This document shows, in pieces, positions 1-9,059 of a stretch of DNA of 46,633 bases. The stretch covers positions 1 through 46,633 of the forward strand of contig NZ_JACIYP010000038.1 in assembly GCF_014359905.1 (NCBI RefSeq). Direction: 5' to 3'. Position 1 is the stretch's first letter, and every line of letters starts with the position of its first letter. A program made the position numbers and the translations under genes. Under the pieces are notes generated by a model. It saw only the letters and a program-made list of their open reading frames with translations, was not told the DNA's origin and searched no databases. This stretch comes from Hoeflea sp. (GTDB lineage Bacteria > Pseudomonadota > Alphaproteobacteria > Rhizobiales > Rhizobiaceae).

Positions 1-533
1 GCCACGTCGGCACGCGAGGCTTCGCCGCCATTGTCCACATCCTGTCCAAGGATCACGCTGGCGCTGCGGCCCGTATCGGTCAGGGCCACCGGGCGCAGGA
101 TTGCATATTTCAGCCCCGAGGCCTTGAGATGCTCGTCGGCCTCATGCTTGGCCCTGAGATAGTGAGCCAGCTTGCCTTCGGGGTTTTCCTGGTCGGCGCC
201 CACCGAGCTCAGCATCACGAAACGGCTGACGCCTGCGTCGCTGGCAATGTCGACCAGCCGCTTGGCGCCGTCGCGGTCCACCTTGTCGGTCATGTCAGGA
301 CCCGTGGATCCTCCGGAACCCGCCGCGAAGATGACCGCGTCCATGCCATCGCACACGTCGGAGGGAAGGTCGGTCAGATCGCCTGCGCGCAGGTTCACGC
401 CGTCCGGCAGCTTGCTGGTGTCGGAGCCTTCGCGGATCAGCGCCGTTGGCTTGTGGCCCTTGTCGAGAAGTTCCTTGACCAGATGCAGGCCGGTCTTGCC
501 GGTTGCCCCGGCAATCAAGATATTCATGCTCAT
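1..533 (-). CDS. NAD(P)-binding SDR/NmrA-like protein (cut by window edge)
   Basis: The product starts MSMNILIAGATGKTG, the Rossmann-fold dinucleotide-binding loop (GATGKTG) of atypical short-chain dehydrogenases. A later AAGSGG stretch and an FVMLSSVGA strand also fit the NmrA/SDR_a5-like group. These proteins act as NAD(P)H-dependent reductases or redox-sensing regulators; the substrate here is unknown. The first of two close ATG codons (533, 527) is chosen because GAGGA lies six bases before it. The reading frame is open to base 1, so the C-terminus is missing. The gene runs in the same direction as the GST that ends at 554 and may be the last gene of that group. Confidence 0.8.
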   Translation of the reverse strand, partial: MSMNILIAGATGKTGLHLVKELLDKGHKPTALIREGSDTSKLPDGVNLRAGDLTDLPSDVCDGMDAVIFAAGSGGSTGPDMTDKVDRDGAKRLVDIASDAGVSRFVMLSSVGADQENPEGKLAHYLRAKHEADEHLKASGLKYAILRPVALTDTGRSASVILGQDVDNGGEASRADV

Positions 534-553
534 TGGTATTCCTCACATATGAA

Positions 554-1168
554 TTATTCGGGCGGCGCCATCGGGCCCGCCGCTTTGGTCGCCGCAATAT
601 ATCCTGGCTGAAATAGCAGCGCCTGCCAGAAGGCCGCGACCCCGGGATGGTCGCTCAGCAACCCGAATCTGTCGAGAAGCGCCAGAATGTAAGAGATCTG
701 GATATCCGCCAGCGTCAGGTTGGCTCCCAACAGCAGCGGGCCTTCTCCCAGCTCGGCGGTGATGAAGTCGAGGTGCTTGTCGAGCGCGGATTTAGCTTGC
801 TTGGGCACGTCCTTGTGCTGGAACGCAGGCATAATCGATTGCATGGCAACGCCGGCAAAGGTGGATTCCACATAGTCCAACAGGGATTCGTGCCGCCAGA
901 ATGCGGGCGTGCCGTGGGTCGGCTGATGCGAGTGGTCACTGTACTTTGCCACAAGATACCGCAGGATAGTGGCTGATTCCGACAGCATCATCCCGTCGTC
1001 CTCGATCACCGGCGATTTGCCCAAGGGATGAACCTTGGACAACGTCTCGGGCGCGCGAAATTCGGCGGTTCGCTCATAGTCGATGCGCTTGCATGGCTGC
1101 CCGAGGTCCTCGAGCAACCAGAGCACGCGTGTCGCGCGGGAGAATTTCAATGCATGAAGCGTGATCAT
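554..1168 (-). CDS. Glutathione S-transferase family protein
   Basis: A 204-residue protein with the two-part GST layout. There is a thioredoxin-like N-terminal half with the glutathione-contacting SESATILRYL helix start near residue 64, and an all-helical C-terminal half with the usual LADIQISYIL stretch. GSTs conjugate or reduce electrophiles with glutathione in the cytoplasm; the substrate cannot be read here. Its ATG overlaps the stop of the upstream aldehyde dehydrogenase by four bases (ATGA), so the two are translationally coupled. That pairing suggests a shared role in aldehyde or electrophile detoxification, which is inference. Confidence 0.88.
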   Translation of the reverse strand: MITLHALKFSRATRVLWLLEDLGQPCKRIDYERTAEFRAPETLSKVHPLGKSPVIEDDGMMLSESATILRYLVAKYSDHSHQPTHGTPAFWRHESLLDYVESTFAGVAMQSIMPAFQHKDVPKQAKSALDKHLDFITAELGEGPLLLGANLTLADIQISYILALLDRFGLLSDHPGVAAFWQALLFQPGYIAATKAAGPMAPPE

Positions 1169-2541
1169 GGCAGGAAGATCGCCTTGGCGTTGACGAATTC
1201 CTTCATGCCGAAGCCGCCATGTTCACGCCCGTAGCCGGAATCCTTGACCCCGCCAAAGGGCATGTTCGGGTCCGCCGCGCCGAAGGAGTTGATGCGGACC
1301 ATGCCGGTGTCGAAATGATCGCGGGCCAGCTTGATGGCGCGCTCCTCGTCCTTTGAGAAGATGCCGCCGCCCAGGCCATAACGGCTTTCATTGGCAAGCC
1401 GCATCGCATGCGCGTCGTCTTTCGCCCGGATGATCGACGCAACGGGGCCGAAGATCTCGTCGTCATAGGCAGGCATGCCGGGCGCGAGCTCTGAGAGAAC
1501 CGTGGCGGGATAATAGGCGCCCTTCCTATCCGGGGCTTCGCCGCCGCACAGGACCTTGGCCCCTTTGGCGACGCTTTCGTCGACCTGCTCTTTGACCCGG
1601 TCGAACTGATCCTGGCTCGACAGCGGGCCGAGCTGGACGTCGTCGTCGGTCGGATCGCCCATGGTGATCGTCTTCATCTCGGCCACATAGGCATCGACGA
1701 AGGCATCATAGACCTTGTCGGTCACGATGAAGCGCTTGGCCGAGACGCAGGTCTCGCCATTGTTGTAGAGCCGGCCCATCACCGAGAACTTGACCGCGGT
1801 CTCGATGTCGGCATCTTCCAGCACAAGATAGGCGTCGTTAGAGCCAAGCTCCAGGACGGTCTTCTTGAGCGCCTTGGCGGCCTGCGCGCCGATGTGCCGT
1901 CCGGCGCCGTCGCTGCCGGTCATGGTCACGCCGCGCACCAGCGGATGCGCGATCAGCTTGTCGCTCGTGTCGTGATCGATCACGACAACCTGGAACAGAT
2001 CTTCAGGCAGACCCGCCTCGATGCACAATTTGCGCAACAGCAGGCCGGAGCCCGTGCAGATGCTCGCGTGCTTGAGCATGCAGCCATTGCCGGCCATCAG
2101 GCTTGCGGCGAGCACGCGGACGGGCTGGTAGAGCGGAAAGTTCCACGGCTGGATCGAATAGATCACGCCGATCGGCTGGTAGCTGACGATGCCGCGCTTG
2201 CCCTTGTCGCCGTGGGTCCGCTCCTCGTCGGCCAGCGCCTCGGGTCCGGTCCTGGCGGAATATTCGAGGATTGCCGCGCAGAGCTCGACTTCGGTGTGAC
2301 CGTCTTTCAGGAGCTTGCCGGTCTCCGCCGTCATCAGGGATGCAATCTCACCGGCGCTGTCGCGCAGCTTCGCAGCGATCCTGTTCAAATAGGGAGCCCG
2401 CTCGTCGTGCGGCAGTGTGCGCCACTCCAGAAACGCCGCATGGCATGCCTCGAGCCGTTCCGTCGCTGCGCTCTCGCTCATCAGCTCATAGGTCTGTAGT
2501 TCTTCTTCGGTCGCGGGATTGATGGTCGTGATCGTGGACAT
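1165..2541 (-). CDS. NAD(P)-dependent succinate-semialdehyde dehydrogenase (Sad/YneI type)
   Basis: An aldehyde dehydrogenase of 458 residues. Visible are the PWNFP cofactor-loop motif at residues 132-136, the catalytic Glu231 in ELGSND and the nucleophile Cys265 in NNGETC. The NPATEEEL start and overall length resemble the YneI/Sad branch, which oxidises succinate semialdehyde to succinate. The start at 2541 is chosen over the longer frame (to 2571) because AAGGAG stands five bases before that ATG. It is the first gene of a pair with the overlapping GST. The substrate assignment rests on family resemblance; other small aldehydes are possible. Confidence 0.85.
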   Translation of the reverse strand: MSTITTINPATEEELQTYELMSESAATERLEACHAAFLEWRTLPHDERAPYLNRIAAKLRDSAGEIASLMTAETGKLLKDGHTEVELCAAILEYSARTGPEALADEERTHGDKGKRGIVSYQPIGVIYSIQPWNFPLYQPVRVLAASLMAGNGCMLKHASICTGSGLLLRKLCIEAGLPEDLFQVVVIDHDTSDKLIAHPLVRGVTMTGSDGAGRHIGAQAAKALKKTVLELGSNDAYLVLEDADIETAVKFSVMGRLYNNGETCVSAKRFIVTDKVYDAFVDAYVAEMKTITMGDPTDDDVQLGPLSSQDQFDRVKEQVDESVAKGAKVLCGGEAPDRKGAYYPATVLSELAPGMPAYDDEIFGPVASIIRAKDDAHAMRLANESRYGLGGGIFSKDEERAIKLARDHFDTGMVRINSFGAADPNMPFGGVKDSGYGREHGGFGMKEFVNAKAIFLP

Positions 2542-2754
2542 GCGGTCTCCTTGTGGGATTTGCCTCGTCAACGACCGGTACTGCCTTACGTTCCTTCACA
2601 CTAATGTGTAGTGGGACGGGTGGTTTCTCGGCTGATGCCCCTTGCTCATTGGGTCAAAGCCCGCGCCGCTTGACCGCCTCCGCGTCGCAATCGTCAAAAA
2701 CGTCAAGCATGATCACGCAGGTTCAGATTTGCTCGCATGCGCGCGCTATGCGGC

Positions 2755-3038
2755 TCAAGGCGTCAGCCATAAAGGCGCTGCCGATCCCGCTGCTTGCTGA
2801 CGCCGATCATCGCAATGAAGGCTGCCGGCAGCAGACCAAAAGGGGTGTTTGGGGATGGTGATTTCGCGTGTCACCTCCACTCGTCCGGGACGGCCAAGAA
2901 GGGGAAAGCTCTCAAGTTGAAACGCAGTTGTCAGAAGGAAATCAACCACGCGCTGCGCCGCCACGGGGTCAAGAGGCCTAAGATAGTCTCGGATTTTGCG
3001 TATGTCGGCTGTGCTTCGTCAGAAAACCTAACGTGCAT
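2755..3038 (-). pseudogene. Decayed ParE/RelE-type toxin gene (frameshifted)
   Basis: Read on the minus strand from ATG 3038, one frame gives MHVRFSDEAQ, the usual start of a ParE-type toxin. A second frame then continues ADIRKIRDYL, followed by AAQRVVDFLL and FPLLGRPGRV with TREI, all typical of the family. The two halves join only if one base is missing near 3008-3013; the second frame has a stop just before this point. After TREITIPKHPF the reading degenerates; a third frame ends in IGVSKQRDRQRLYG at 2763, which may be the old C-terminus. The ATG overlaps the end of the antitoxin-like frame, as in intact modules. The toxin is probably inactive. Confidence 0.62.
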
Positions 3039-3195
3039 CGAAGCCAAATTCAGCGGCGACCTCATCGAGGCTGCTGTAAGTCACGTCGCCGGCATGTTTT
3101 TTCATCAGGCGTGTCTCGACCTGACGGCGGATCCAAGCGTCGTGCCCGTCACCCGGCGGTTGGCCAGTGCCGCGGGTCAGATCTTCAGCGGTCAC
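3028..3195 (-). CDS. Small antitoxin-like protein paired with the broken toxin
   Basis: A 55-residue frame from GTG 3195 to TAG 3028. It contains DAWIRRQVETRLMKK and ends SLDEVAAEFGFDAR, the pattern of short RelB/Phd-like antitoxins encoded in front of ParE toxins. No ATG is available in frame and the Shine-Dalgarno site is weak, so the start is uncertain. The frame stays open upstream to beyond 3241, which could mean a lost start codon. It lies just downstream of cysN in the same direction and overlaps the toxin remnant. It may survive as an orphan antitoxin or be decaying with its partner. Confidence 0.45.
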   Translation of the reverse strand: MTAEDLTRGTGQPPGDGHDAWIRRQVETRLMKKHAGDVTYSSLDEVAAEFGFDAR

Positions 3196-3305
3196 GTTGT
3201 GTTTCAGGTTGGCAGTGAAGCGAATATAGCGCTTTGGGTCAAAAAAGTCATGCGCCTGATCGCGAAATTGCCGACTGTCGGATCCGAGCTCTGTCGCTGC
3301 GCCAT

Positions 3306-4784
3306 CTACTCCCCGTCCGCTTGCGCACGGCCCGTCACGCGGATCTCGCCGGCATGCGCCCTGGCGAACTCCGTTTTCAGGAACGCCTCCAGCAGGCGCG
3401 CGGGGAGGGTGACGGTGGCGCGGTCGGCATCGGGCAGCGCGTCGAAGCGGCCGGATTTGGCGCGCTTGCCGTCGATCATGCCGCCCGCGACCGTGTTGAG
3501 CGTTTCCGGGTCAATCAGGATAAAGGCGCCGGTGTCGCGGTTGGTCTCGTAGCTGTCGAAGATCGCCAGATCCTCGAAATCGAGCTCGACCGTGCCGATC
3601 CCGTTCATCGCCAGGATCGGCGCGTCGTCCCAGGTCCCGGTCGCAAGATCGAGCGCCGAGGTCGGGCGCACCAGCACCCGTTGGCGCCGCGACCCGGCTT
3701 TCAGCCAGTAGCGCTTGCCCGGCACGATGCCGTCAGCCGACAGCGCAACCAGCCGGGCGGCGAAGGCCCGGCCCGTCATCGGCCGCTGGTCGATGGCCGC
3801 GATCATGTCGCCGCGGGCCACATCGACCGGGCGGTCGAGCACCAGCGTGATGGCGTCGCCATGGACCGCCGCGTTGCGCACCAGGTCATAGGTGACGATC
3901 GCCTTGACGTTCGCCTCCACGCCCGAGGGCAGCACCACGACGCTGTCGCCGGGCTTGATCGAGCCGCCGGCCACCGTGCCCTGGTAGCCGCGAAAGCCTT
4001 CTCCGGGACGGGAGACCCGCTGCACCGGCAGGCGGAAGCCGGTGGTCTGGCCGGTGCGCTGGGTGGCCTTTTCGAGCGCCTCGACCAGCGTCGGACCAGA
4101 ATACCACGGCATCACATCGTCGCCGCGCAGAACAATGTTCTCGCCCTTGAGCGCCGAGACAGGAATGGCGGTGACCTGGCGCACGCCGAGCGACAGCGCG
4201 ATTTCGCGAAAGGTGCGCGCAATCGCCTGGAAGCCCGCTTCGTCATAGTTGTTGAGATCGATCTTGTTGACCGCCAGCACAAACTGCCGGATGCCCATCA
4301 TCGCCGCGATGGTGGCATGCCTGCGGGTCTGTTCGAGAATGCCGGCGCGGGCGTCAACCAGCAGCACAGCGAGATCGGCGGTAGAGGCCCCGGTCGCCAT
4401 GTTGCGGGTGTACTGCACGTGTCCCGGCGTATCGGCGACGATGAAGGAGCGCCGGGCGGTAGCAAAATAGCGGTAGGCGACATCGATGGTGATGCCCTGT
4501 TCGCGCTCGGCCTGCAGCCCGTCGAGCAGCAGCGCGAAATCGGGCAGGCCGAGTTCGTTCTGCTTGCCGGTGGAATCGCGCCTCAGCGTCGCCGCCTGGT
4601 CTTCCTTGACCGCCTTGGTATCCCACAAGAGCCGGCCGATCAGCGTCGACTTGCCGTCATCGACCGAGCCGCAGGTGATGAAGCGCAAGGGACGCGCCTG
4701 ACGGCTGGCGGTCTCGGGATGCGGGTCGATGTCGAGGATGTCTTCACCAGGCAGAAGGTTTTGCGAGAGATTTTGCACCGTCAT
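3306..4784 (-). CDS. cysN: Sulfate adenylyltransferase subunit 1 (GTPase)
   Basis: The GTPase subunit of ATP sulfurylase, which with CysD converts sulfate and ATP to APS. The 492 residues show the P-loop GSVDDGKST (39-47), the G3 motif DTPGH (118-122), the G4 motif NKID (173-176) and the translation-factor-like beta domains behind them. The length matches stand-alone CysN. There is no APS kinase (CysC) domain at the C-terminus, unlike the NodQ/CysNC fusions of many rhizobia. Its ATG shares one base with the cysD stop (TGATG), so the two are coupled. It is the third gene of a cysH-cysD-cysN operon. Confidence 0.96.
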   Translation of the reverse strand: MTVQNLSQNLLPGEDILDIDPHPETASRQARPLRFITCGSVDDGKSTLIGRLLWDTKAVKEDQAATLRRDSTGKQNELGLPDFALLLDGLQAEREQGITIDVAYRYFATARRSFIVADTPGHVQYTRNMATGASTADLAVLLVDARAGILEQTRRHATIAAMMGIRQFVLAVNKIDLNNYDEAGFQAIARTFREIALSLGVRQVTAIPVSALKGENIVLRGDDVMPWYSGPTLVEALEKATQRTGQTTGFRLPVQRVSRPGEGFRGYQGTVAGGSIKPGDSVVVLPSGVEANVKAIVTYDLVRNAAVHGDAITLVLDRPVDVARGDMIAAIDQRPMTGRAFAARLVALSADGIVPGKRYWLKAGSRRQRVLVRPTSALDLATGTWDDAPILAMNGIGTVELDFEDLAIFDSYETNRDTGAFILIDPETLNTVAGGMIDGKRAKSGRFDALPDADRATVTLPARLLEAFLKTEFARAHAGEIRVTGRAQADGE

Positions 4785-5716
4785 CAGAAATATCCTTCGC
4801 GTTTCTTCTTTTCCATCGAACCCGACTGGTCGCGGTCGATTGCGCGGCCCTGGCGTTCGGAGACGGTGGCGATTTCAAGCTCGGCGATCACTTCATCCAG
4901 CGTCGTTGCCTGCGAGCGCACGGCGCCGGTGAGCGGGAAGCAGCCGAGCGTGCGGAAGCGCACCATCTCCTCGCGCACCTGCTCGTCGGGCAGAAGCTCC
5001 AGCCGCTTGTCCTCGGCGAGGATCATCATGCCGTCGCGCTCGACGATCGTGCGGCGCTTGGCGAAATAGAGCGGTACCAGCTCGATGTTTTCCGCCTGGA
5101 TGTAGCGCCAGATGTCGACCTCGGTCCAGTTCGACAGCGGAAACGCGCGCACGCTCTCGCCGCTGTGGATCATGCCGTTGTAGATCGACCAGAGTTCGGG
5201 GCGCTGGTTGCGCGGGTCCCAGGCGTGGTCGGGCGTGCGGAACGAGTAGATCCGCTCCTTGGCGCGGCTGGCCTCTTCGTCGCGCCGGGCGCCGCCGAAA
5301 GCCGCGTCGTAGCGGCCCATGTCGAGCGCCTGTTTGAGCGCCTGCGTCTTCATGATGTCGGTGTAGCGCGATGATCCATGGCTGAACGGCGTGACCTGGT
5401 CGCGAAGCCCGTCCGGATTGGTATGGGCGATCAGATCGAGCCCGTGCTTGGCCACCACGTGATCGCGGAAGGCGATCATCTCGGGGAATTTCCAGCCGGT
5501 GTCGATATGCACCAGCGGAAACGGCAGCTTGCCGGGATGGAACGCCTTCAATGCCAGGTGCAGCAGCACCGAGGAATCCTTGCCGATCGAATAGAGCATC
5601 ACCGGGCGTTCGAATTCCGCCGCCACCTCGCGAAAAATGTGGATCGCCTCGTTTTCGAGCGCCTTGAGATGCGGATCGAGCGGCGGCTTGCCGCGCCCGT
5701 GTTCAATCACGTTCAT
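4784..5716 (-). CDS. cysD: Sulfate adenylyltransferase subunit 2
   Basis: The catalytic subunit of ATP sulfurylase (sulfate activation to APS). At 310 residues it is of normal family length. The PP-loop SIGKDSSV lies at about residues 43-50, followed by [11 protein letters not shown] and the [16 protein letters not shown] segment typical of CysD. The C-terminus ends in KKKREGYF, as in other CysD proteins. The start at 5716 is preceded by AAGGA; the longer open frame to 6178 is a shadow of cysH. It lies ten bases after cysH and one base overlaps cysN, so the three genes form one transcription unit. Confidence 0.97.
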   Translation of the reverse strand: MNVIEHGRGKPPLDPHLKALENEAIHIFREVAAEFERPVMLYSIGKDSSVLLHLALKAFHPGKLPFPLVHIDTGWKFPEMIAFRDHVVAKHGLDLIAHTNPDGLRDQVTPFSHGSSRYTDIMKTQALKQALDMGRYDAAFGGARRDEEASRAKERIYSFRTPDHAWDPRNQRPELWSIYNGMIHSGESVRAFPLSNWTEVDIWRYIQAENIELVPLYFAKRRTIVERDGMMILAEDKRLELLPDEQVREEMVRFRTLGCFPLTGAVRSQATTLDEVIAELEIATVSERQGRAIDRDQSGSMEKKKREGYF

Positions 5717-5726
5717 GGGATGTCCT

Positions 5727-6548
5727 TCAGATGATGTGCGAGGCCGGAGCCGACGTGGTGACCTGAGGCTGGCCCTGGGCGCGGGATCCGGACACCGAGG
5801 CGGACAGGTGCAGCCCGCATTCGCGCCGCTCGTCCTGCTCCCACCACCAGCGCCCGGCACGTTCCGGCTCACCGGGCTTGATGGCGCGGGTGCAGGGCTC
5901 GCAGCCGATCGAGGGATACCCCTTGGCATGCAGCGGGTTGACCGGAACGTCGTCGGCGCTCGCCCGGGCGCGCAGCGTTTCCAGCGTCTGGTCGGCCAGC
6001 GGATTGATCTTGATGAGGCTCCGGTCGGCGTCCCATTCGGCCAGCGGCGCATTGGCCCGGTTGCCCGATTGGCCGCGGCGCAGGCCGGTGACCCAGATCT
6101 CGGCATCGGCGAGGGCGCGCCCCAGCGGCTGCAGCTTGCGCGCATGGCAGCAGGCGTGCCGCGCCTCGACGCTGTCATACAATCCGTTCATGCCGTAGAG
6201 CGCGACAAAACCGTCGATCTCTTCCTTCCACGGCCTGAACACCTCGATGCTCAGGCGATAGCGCGCCTCGGTCTCGGCCATCAGCGTTTGGGTCTCGGCA
6301 AACAACCGCCCGGTGTCGAGCGTGACGATGCGAATATCTGCACGGGTGGCTGCGATCACCGACGTCAGTACCTGGTCTTCAAGCCCGAGCGAGGTGGTGA
6401 ACACGGCGCGTCCCAGCGCCGCGATCCTGAGGACCCGGCCCGGCAGCGACAAGGGGGCAAGGTCCTTGGACAGCTGCGCGGCAAGCGCCGGGCCGAAGTC
6501 CGGACGCGGCGTCACGCGGGCGCTGGAAAGAGATTGATGCAGGGTCAT
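5727..6548 (-). CDS. cysH: Phosphoadenylyl/adenylyl-sulfate reductase (iron-sulfur type)
   Basis: Reduces activated sulfate to sulfite in the cytoplasm. The 273 residues carry two cysteine pairs, HACCHARK (Cys133-Cys134) and CEPC (Cys216-Cys219). In this family the two pairs bind a [4Fe-4S] cluster and mark enzymes that use APS directly. The C-terminal ECGLH (243-247) holds the catalytic cysteine. The start at 6548 has GGAG eight bases upstream and is preferred to 6575. It is the first gene of the cysHDN unit, divergent from cysQ over about 220 bases that must hold both promoters. No sulfite reductase genes lie next to it here. Confidence 0.94.
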   Translation of the reverse strand: MTLHQSLSSARVTPRPDFGPALAAQLSKDLAPLSLPGRVLRIAALGRAVFTTSLGLEDQVLTSVIAATRADIRIVTLDTGRLFAETQTLMAETEARYRLSIEVFRPWKEEIDGFVALYGMNGLYDSVEARHACCHARKLQPLGRALADAEIWVTGLRRGQSGNRANAPLAEWDADRSLIKINPLADQTLETLRARASADDVPVNPLHAKGYPSIGCEPCTRAIKPGEPERAGRWWWEQDERRECGLHLSASVSGSRAQGQPQVTTSAPASHII

Positions 6549-6771
6549 GGTGCAGGCTCCGATTGACGTCCTCATCCTCGCCGCGCGGGCCGGTCAAGAC
6601 GAGGCATCTCAGTCTTATTGTGCGCTCAGTTGAGGTTGGTTGTTCCGCGTGAACCCGGTGTTGCTGCAAAATCCGTTCATCCGGCGGGGTATTACTCGGA
6701 ATTGCGCATTGACCGGGCTTGCCAATCATGCGACCCCGAAGTCGGAGAGAAACAACAATACCGGACCGAAG

Positions 6772-7608
6772 ATGATGGGCACGCAAGGCATTTCGACCCC
6801 CCCTGGAGATCGGGACAGTGATCTGATCGCGACGCTCGAAACCGCCGCGATCGCCGCCGGGAAGGCCATCCTCGCCGTCCGCGCCGAAGGCGCCAGTGTC
6901 GTGGTCAAATCCGACAGCTCGCCTGTCACCCAGGCCGACAGGATTGCCGAACAGCTGATCCTTGATGTTCTGGCCAGCCGCTATCCCCACATCCCGGTCG
7001 TTGCCGAGGAACTGGCGGAAGCGGGCAAATGCCCGGGCACTGCGCGCGGCGAGTTCTTTCTGGTCGACGCGCTCGACGGCACCAAGGATTTCATCGCCGG
7101 GCGCGCCGATTTCACCGTCAACATTGCGCTTGTGCGCGACCGGTACCCCGCCGCGGGCGTTGTCTATGCGCCGGCGCACGGGCGGATGTGGAGCGGCTTC
7201 GACCGGACAGCCCATGTCTCCGAGGTCTCAGCGGACGGCGAGATTACCAGCCGCAGGCCGATCAGCAGCCGGCCGCTGCCGAAACTGCCGGTGGCGCTTG
7301 TCAGCATCTCCCATCGCGAGCCTGCGACCGAAGAATGGCTCAAGGGATTGTCCGAATACGAAACCAAGAATGTCGGCTCCTCGCTCAAGTTCTGCCTGCT
7401 GGCCGAAGGCCGCGCCGATGTCTATCCGCGGCTCGTCTGCCTCAAGCAGTGGGACATTGCTGCGGGCGATGCCGTGTTGCGCGCGGCAGGCGGCACGACG
7501 CTGTCGCTGGAGGGCGTGCCCCTGAGCTATGGCGTCGAGGGCTCCGATTTTCGCTGCTCCCAGTTTGTCGGCTGGGGCAGGGACCCCAACGCAGCAACGG
7601 GTGCCTGA
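6772..7608 (+). CDS. cysQ: 3'(2'),5'-bisphosphate nucleotidase
   Basis: A member of the Mg-dependent, Li-sensitive inositol-monophosphatase-like phosphatases that clears PAP/PAPS produced during sulfate activation. Seen in 278 residues are VVAEE (about 76-80, metal ligand Glu), the metal-binding DALDGTKDF (99-107) and the late WDIAAGDAVL motif. ATG 6772 is immediately followed by ATG 6775; no clear ribosome site favours either, and a longer frame back to 6640 lacks family resemblance. It diverges from cysHDN, consistent with a shared sulfur regulon. A stem-loop follows the stop. Confidence 0.93.
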   Translation: MMGTQGISTPPGDRDSDLIATLETAAIAAGKAILAVRAEGASVVVKSDSSPVTQADRIAEQLILDVLASRYPHIPVVAEELAEAGKCPGTARGEFFLVDALDGTKDFIAGRADFTVNIALVRDRYPAAGVVYAPAHGRMWSGFDRTAHVSEVSADGEITSRRPISSRPLPKLPVALVSISHREPATEEWLKGLSEYETKNVGSSLKFCLLAEGRADVYPRLVCLKQWDIAAGDAVLRAAGGTTLSLEGVPLSYGVEGSDFRCSQFVGWGRDPNAATGA

Positions 7609-7637
7609 ACACGACAGACGTCAAGTGATCTGTTGGT

Positions 7638-7670
7638 CCGGTCCCGCAAGTTCTGGTTTTGCGGGACCGG
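7638..7670. terminator. Stem-loop between convergent genes
   Basis: A perfect 12-bp inverted repeat, CCGGTCCCGCAA and its complement, closes a nine-base loop. It lies between cysQ (+) and the unknown gene ending at 7692 (-). No long T-run follows on either strand, so a bidirectional terminator or mRNA-stabilising hairpin is inferred from position and stability. Confidence 0.6.
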
Positions 7671-7691
7671 CGGCGGGATAATCCGCACGCG

Positions 7692-9059
7692 CTATTTCGG
7701 ATTGATCAGGTTGATGTTGGTTCCCATGATCAGCGCCGATTCAGCGGTCGATTCCCCGGTGAAGGTCTTCGACGCAGCATCCGCCTTCCAGCCCGAGGAC
7801 GAACTGCCGCCGCCGCCCGAGAAGCTGAACGGACCGATGCGCAACCCCGCCGAGACGTCCCATTTCTCGGAAAAGGATTTGAACGACGATTGGCTGACCG
7901 TGATCGAGAATGACGGCTTGTAGCAGACCAGCATGCCGACCTTCTGGACCGACATGATGCCGTCGGGTCCCCACACCGCCTTGGTTCCGCTGTCGCCATA
8001 GGCAGAGTAGCCGCGGATGAAAGGGCCGTCCTTGACGGCGGTGACGAAGGCGCCGTTGTACCAGCGCGAAGCGTTGATCGAGATCTGGTCCCAGGCCTTG
8101 AAGCTGACATTGACCTGGAGCGACGAGTCCGAGGCAAATTCGTCGATCCGTTCCCAGGAGCCGCCGACATTGACGCTCCAGAAGAATTCCCTGATCGAGG
8201 CGCTGCCGCCGGCCCAGGTCTTCTTGTAGTCATATTCGGCTTGCGAGTTCGAGAATCCGATCGAGCCACTGCTGCCGCCGGTGCCGGCCTGCACCTTGGC
8301 AAGCCACGTGGTGGCATCCATCGCCAGGGAATATCCGGGAACGGCGGGAAAGCTTAAAAGCGACGGGTCCTGCAGCTTGGTGTAGTAATCCTTGTTCAGC
8401 AGCCGGTCCTGGGCATCCTTGAGGCCGGGCGTCGTCACTTCGGAGAGCAACTGGTTGTAGACATCCTGCTGGGCCTGAACATTCTTGAAAGCCGAATCCA
8501 GTTGCACCTGCCAGGTGCGTCCGCCGAAGGTTCCGAGCCATTCGGTATAGGGCGGGGTGTTGGTTCCCCCGGTTTCGGTCTGATAGGCGTCGACCGACTG
8601 CTTGTAAATCGTGTCGTAGTTGTTCGTCGCAAGCTGCAGCATGTTGCGCGCCTGCTCGAGGTCGGCCTTCAGCTTCGGATCGGTTGTCGCGGCACTGATC
8701 ACATTGAGCATCTGGCCATAGGCGTCATTGAACGCGGTGCCGGCCGATGTGTACTGGCCGGTGGCGCTGAACTGCGGCACGGTCGAGCAGAAATCCCACT
8801 GCGCAGCGCCGGTATAGCCGGTCGGCACAACCGGCCAGTCCCAGGTGGTGAAGGGATAGACCAGCTGGAAATTGCTCGGTGAGATGCCAAGTCCATCGAT
8901 CATGGCGCCGTAGAGGTGGTTCCAGGATTTGTCGTTGACATCGGCAAGCGCCGCGGTTGTCAGCGGATGGTCGCTGGAGAGGGCCAGCGGATGGATGGCC
9001 TCGTGGTTCTCGGCTCGCGCCATGTCCTCTTCGGATTGACTGGTCAAAACTTTGCGCAT
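7692..9059 (-). CDS. Uncharacterised 455-residue protein with a beta-rich C-terminal half
   Basis: I do not recognise this protein. The start has a very strong AGGAGG site seven bases upstream, and codon use matches neighbours, so it is expressed. There is no signal peptide or hydrophobic helix. Residues up to about 250 look mainly helical, with acidic and amide-rich stretches. The second half is rich in alternating polar/hydrophobic residues (LQVNVSFKAW, ISINASRWY, PSFSITVSQSSF), and ends in a Gly/Ser cluster (GGGGSSSS) and a final strand. Such a pattern occurs in beta-sandwich or pore-forming proteins, but this is only a visual impression. It stands alone behind a leader without genes. Confidence 0.8.
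   Translation of the reverse strand: MRKVLTSQSEEDMARAENHEAIHPLALSSDHPLTTAALADVNDKSWNHLYGAMIDGLGISPSNFQLVYPFTTWDWPVVPTGYTGAAQWDFCSTVPQFSATGQYTSAGTAFNDAYGQMLNVISAATTDPKLKADLEQARNMLQLATNNYDTIYKQSVDAYQTETGGTNTPPYTEWLGTFGGRTWQVQLDSAFKNVQAQQDVYNQLLSEVTTPGLKDAQDRLLNKDYYTKLQDPSLLSFPAVPGYSLAMDATTWLAKVQAGTGGSSGSIGFSNSQAEYDYKKTWAGGSASIREFFWSVNVGGSWERIDEFASDSSLQVNVSFKAWDQISINASRWYNGAFVTAVKDGPFIRGYSAYGDSGTKAVWGPDGIMSVQKVGMLVCYKPSFSITVSQSSFKSFSEKWDVSAGLRIGPFSFSGGGGSSSSGWKADAASKTFTGESTAESALIMGTNINLINPK

Noticed and set aside
2570-2740. Chain of three tiny frames on the minus strand (11, 18 and 17 codons) with overlapping starts and stops
   Set aside because: Too short to support, without ribosome sites; more likely part of the dehydrogenase promoter region.
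3234-5069. 611-residue open frame on the plus strand
   Set aside because: It lies opposite cysN and cysD, is full of Arg/His/Asp as antisense frames in GC-rich DNA are, and has no motif or ribosome site.
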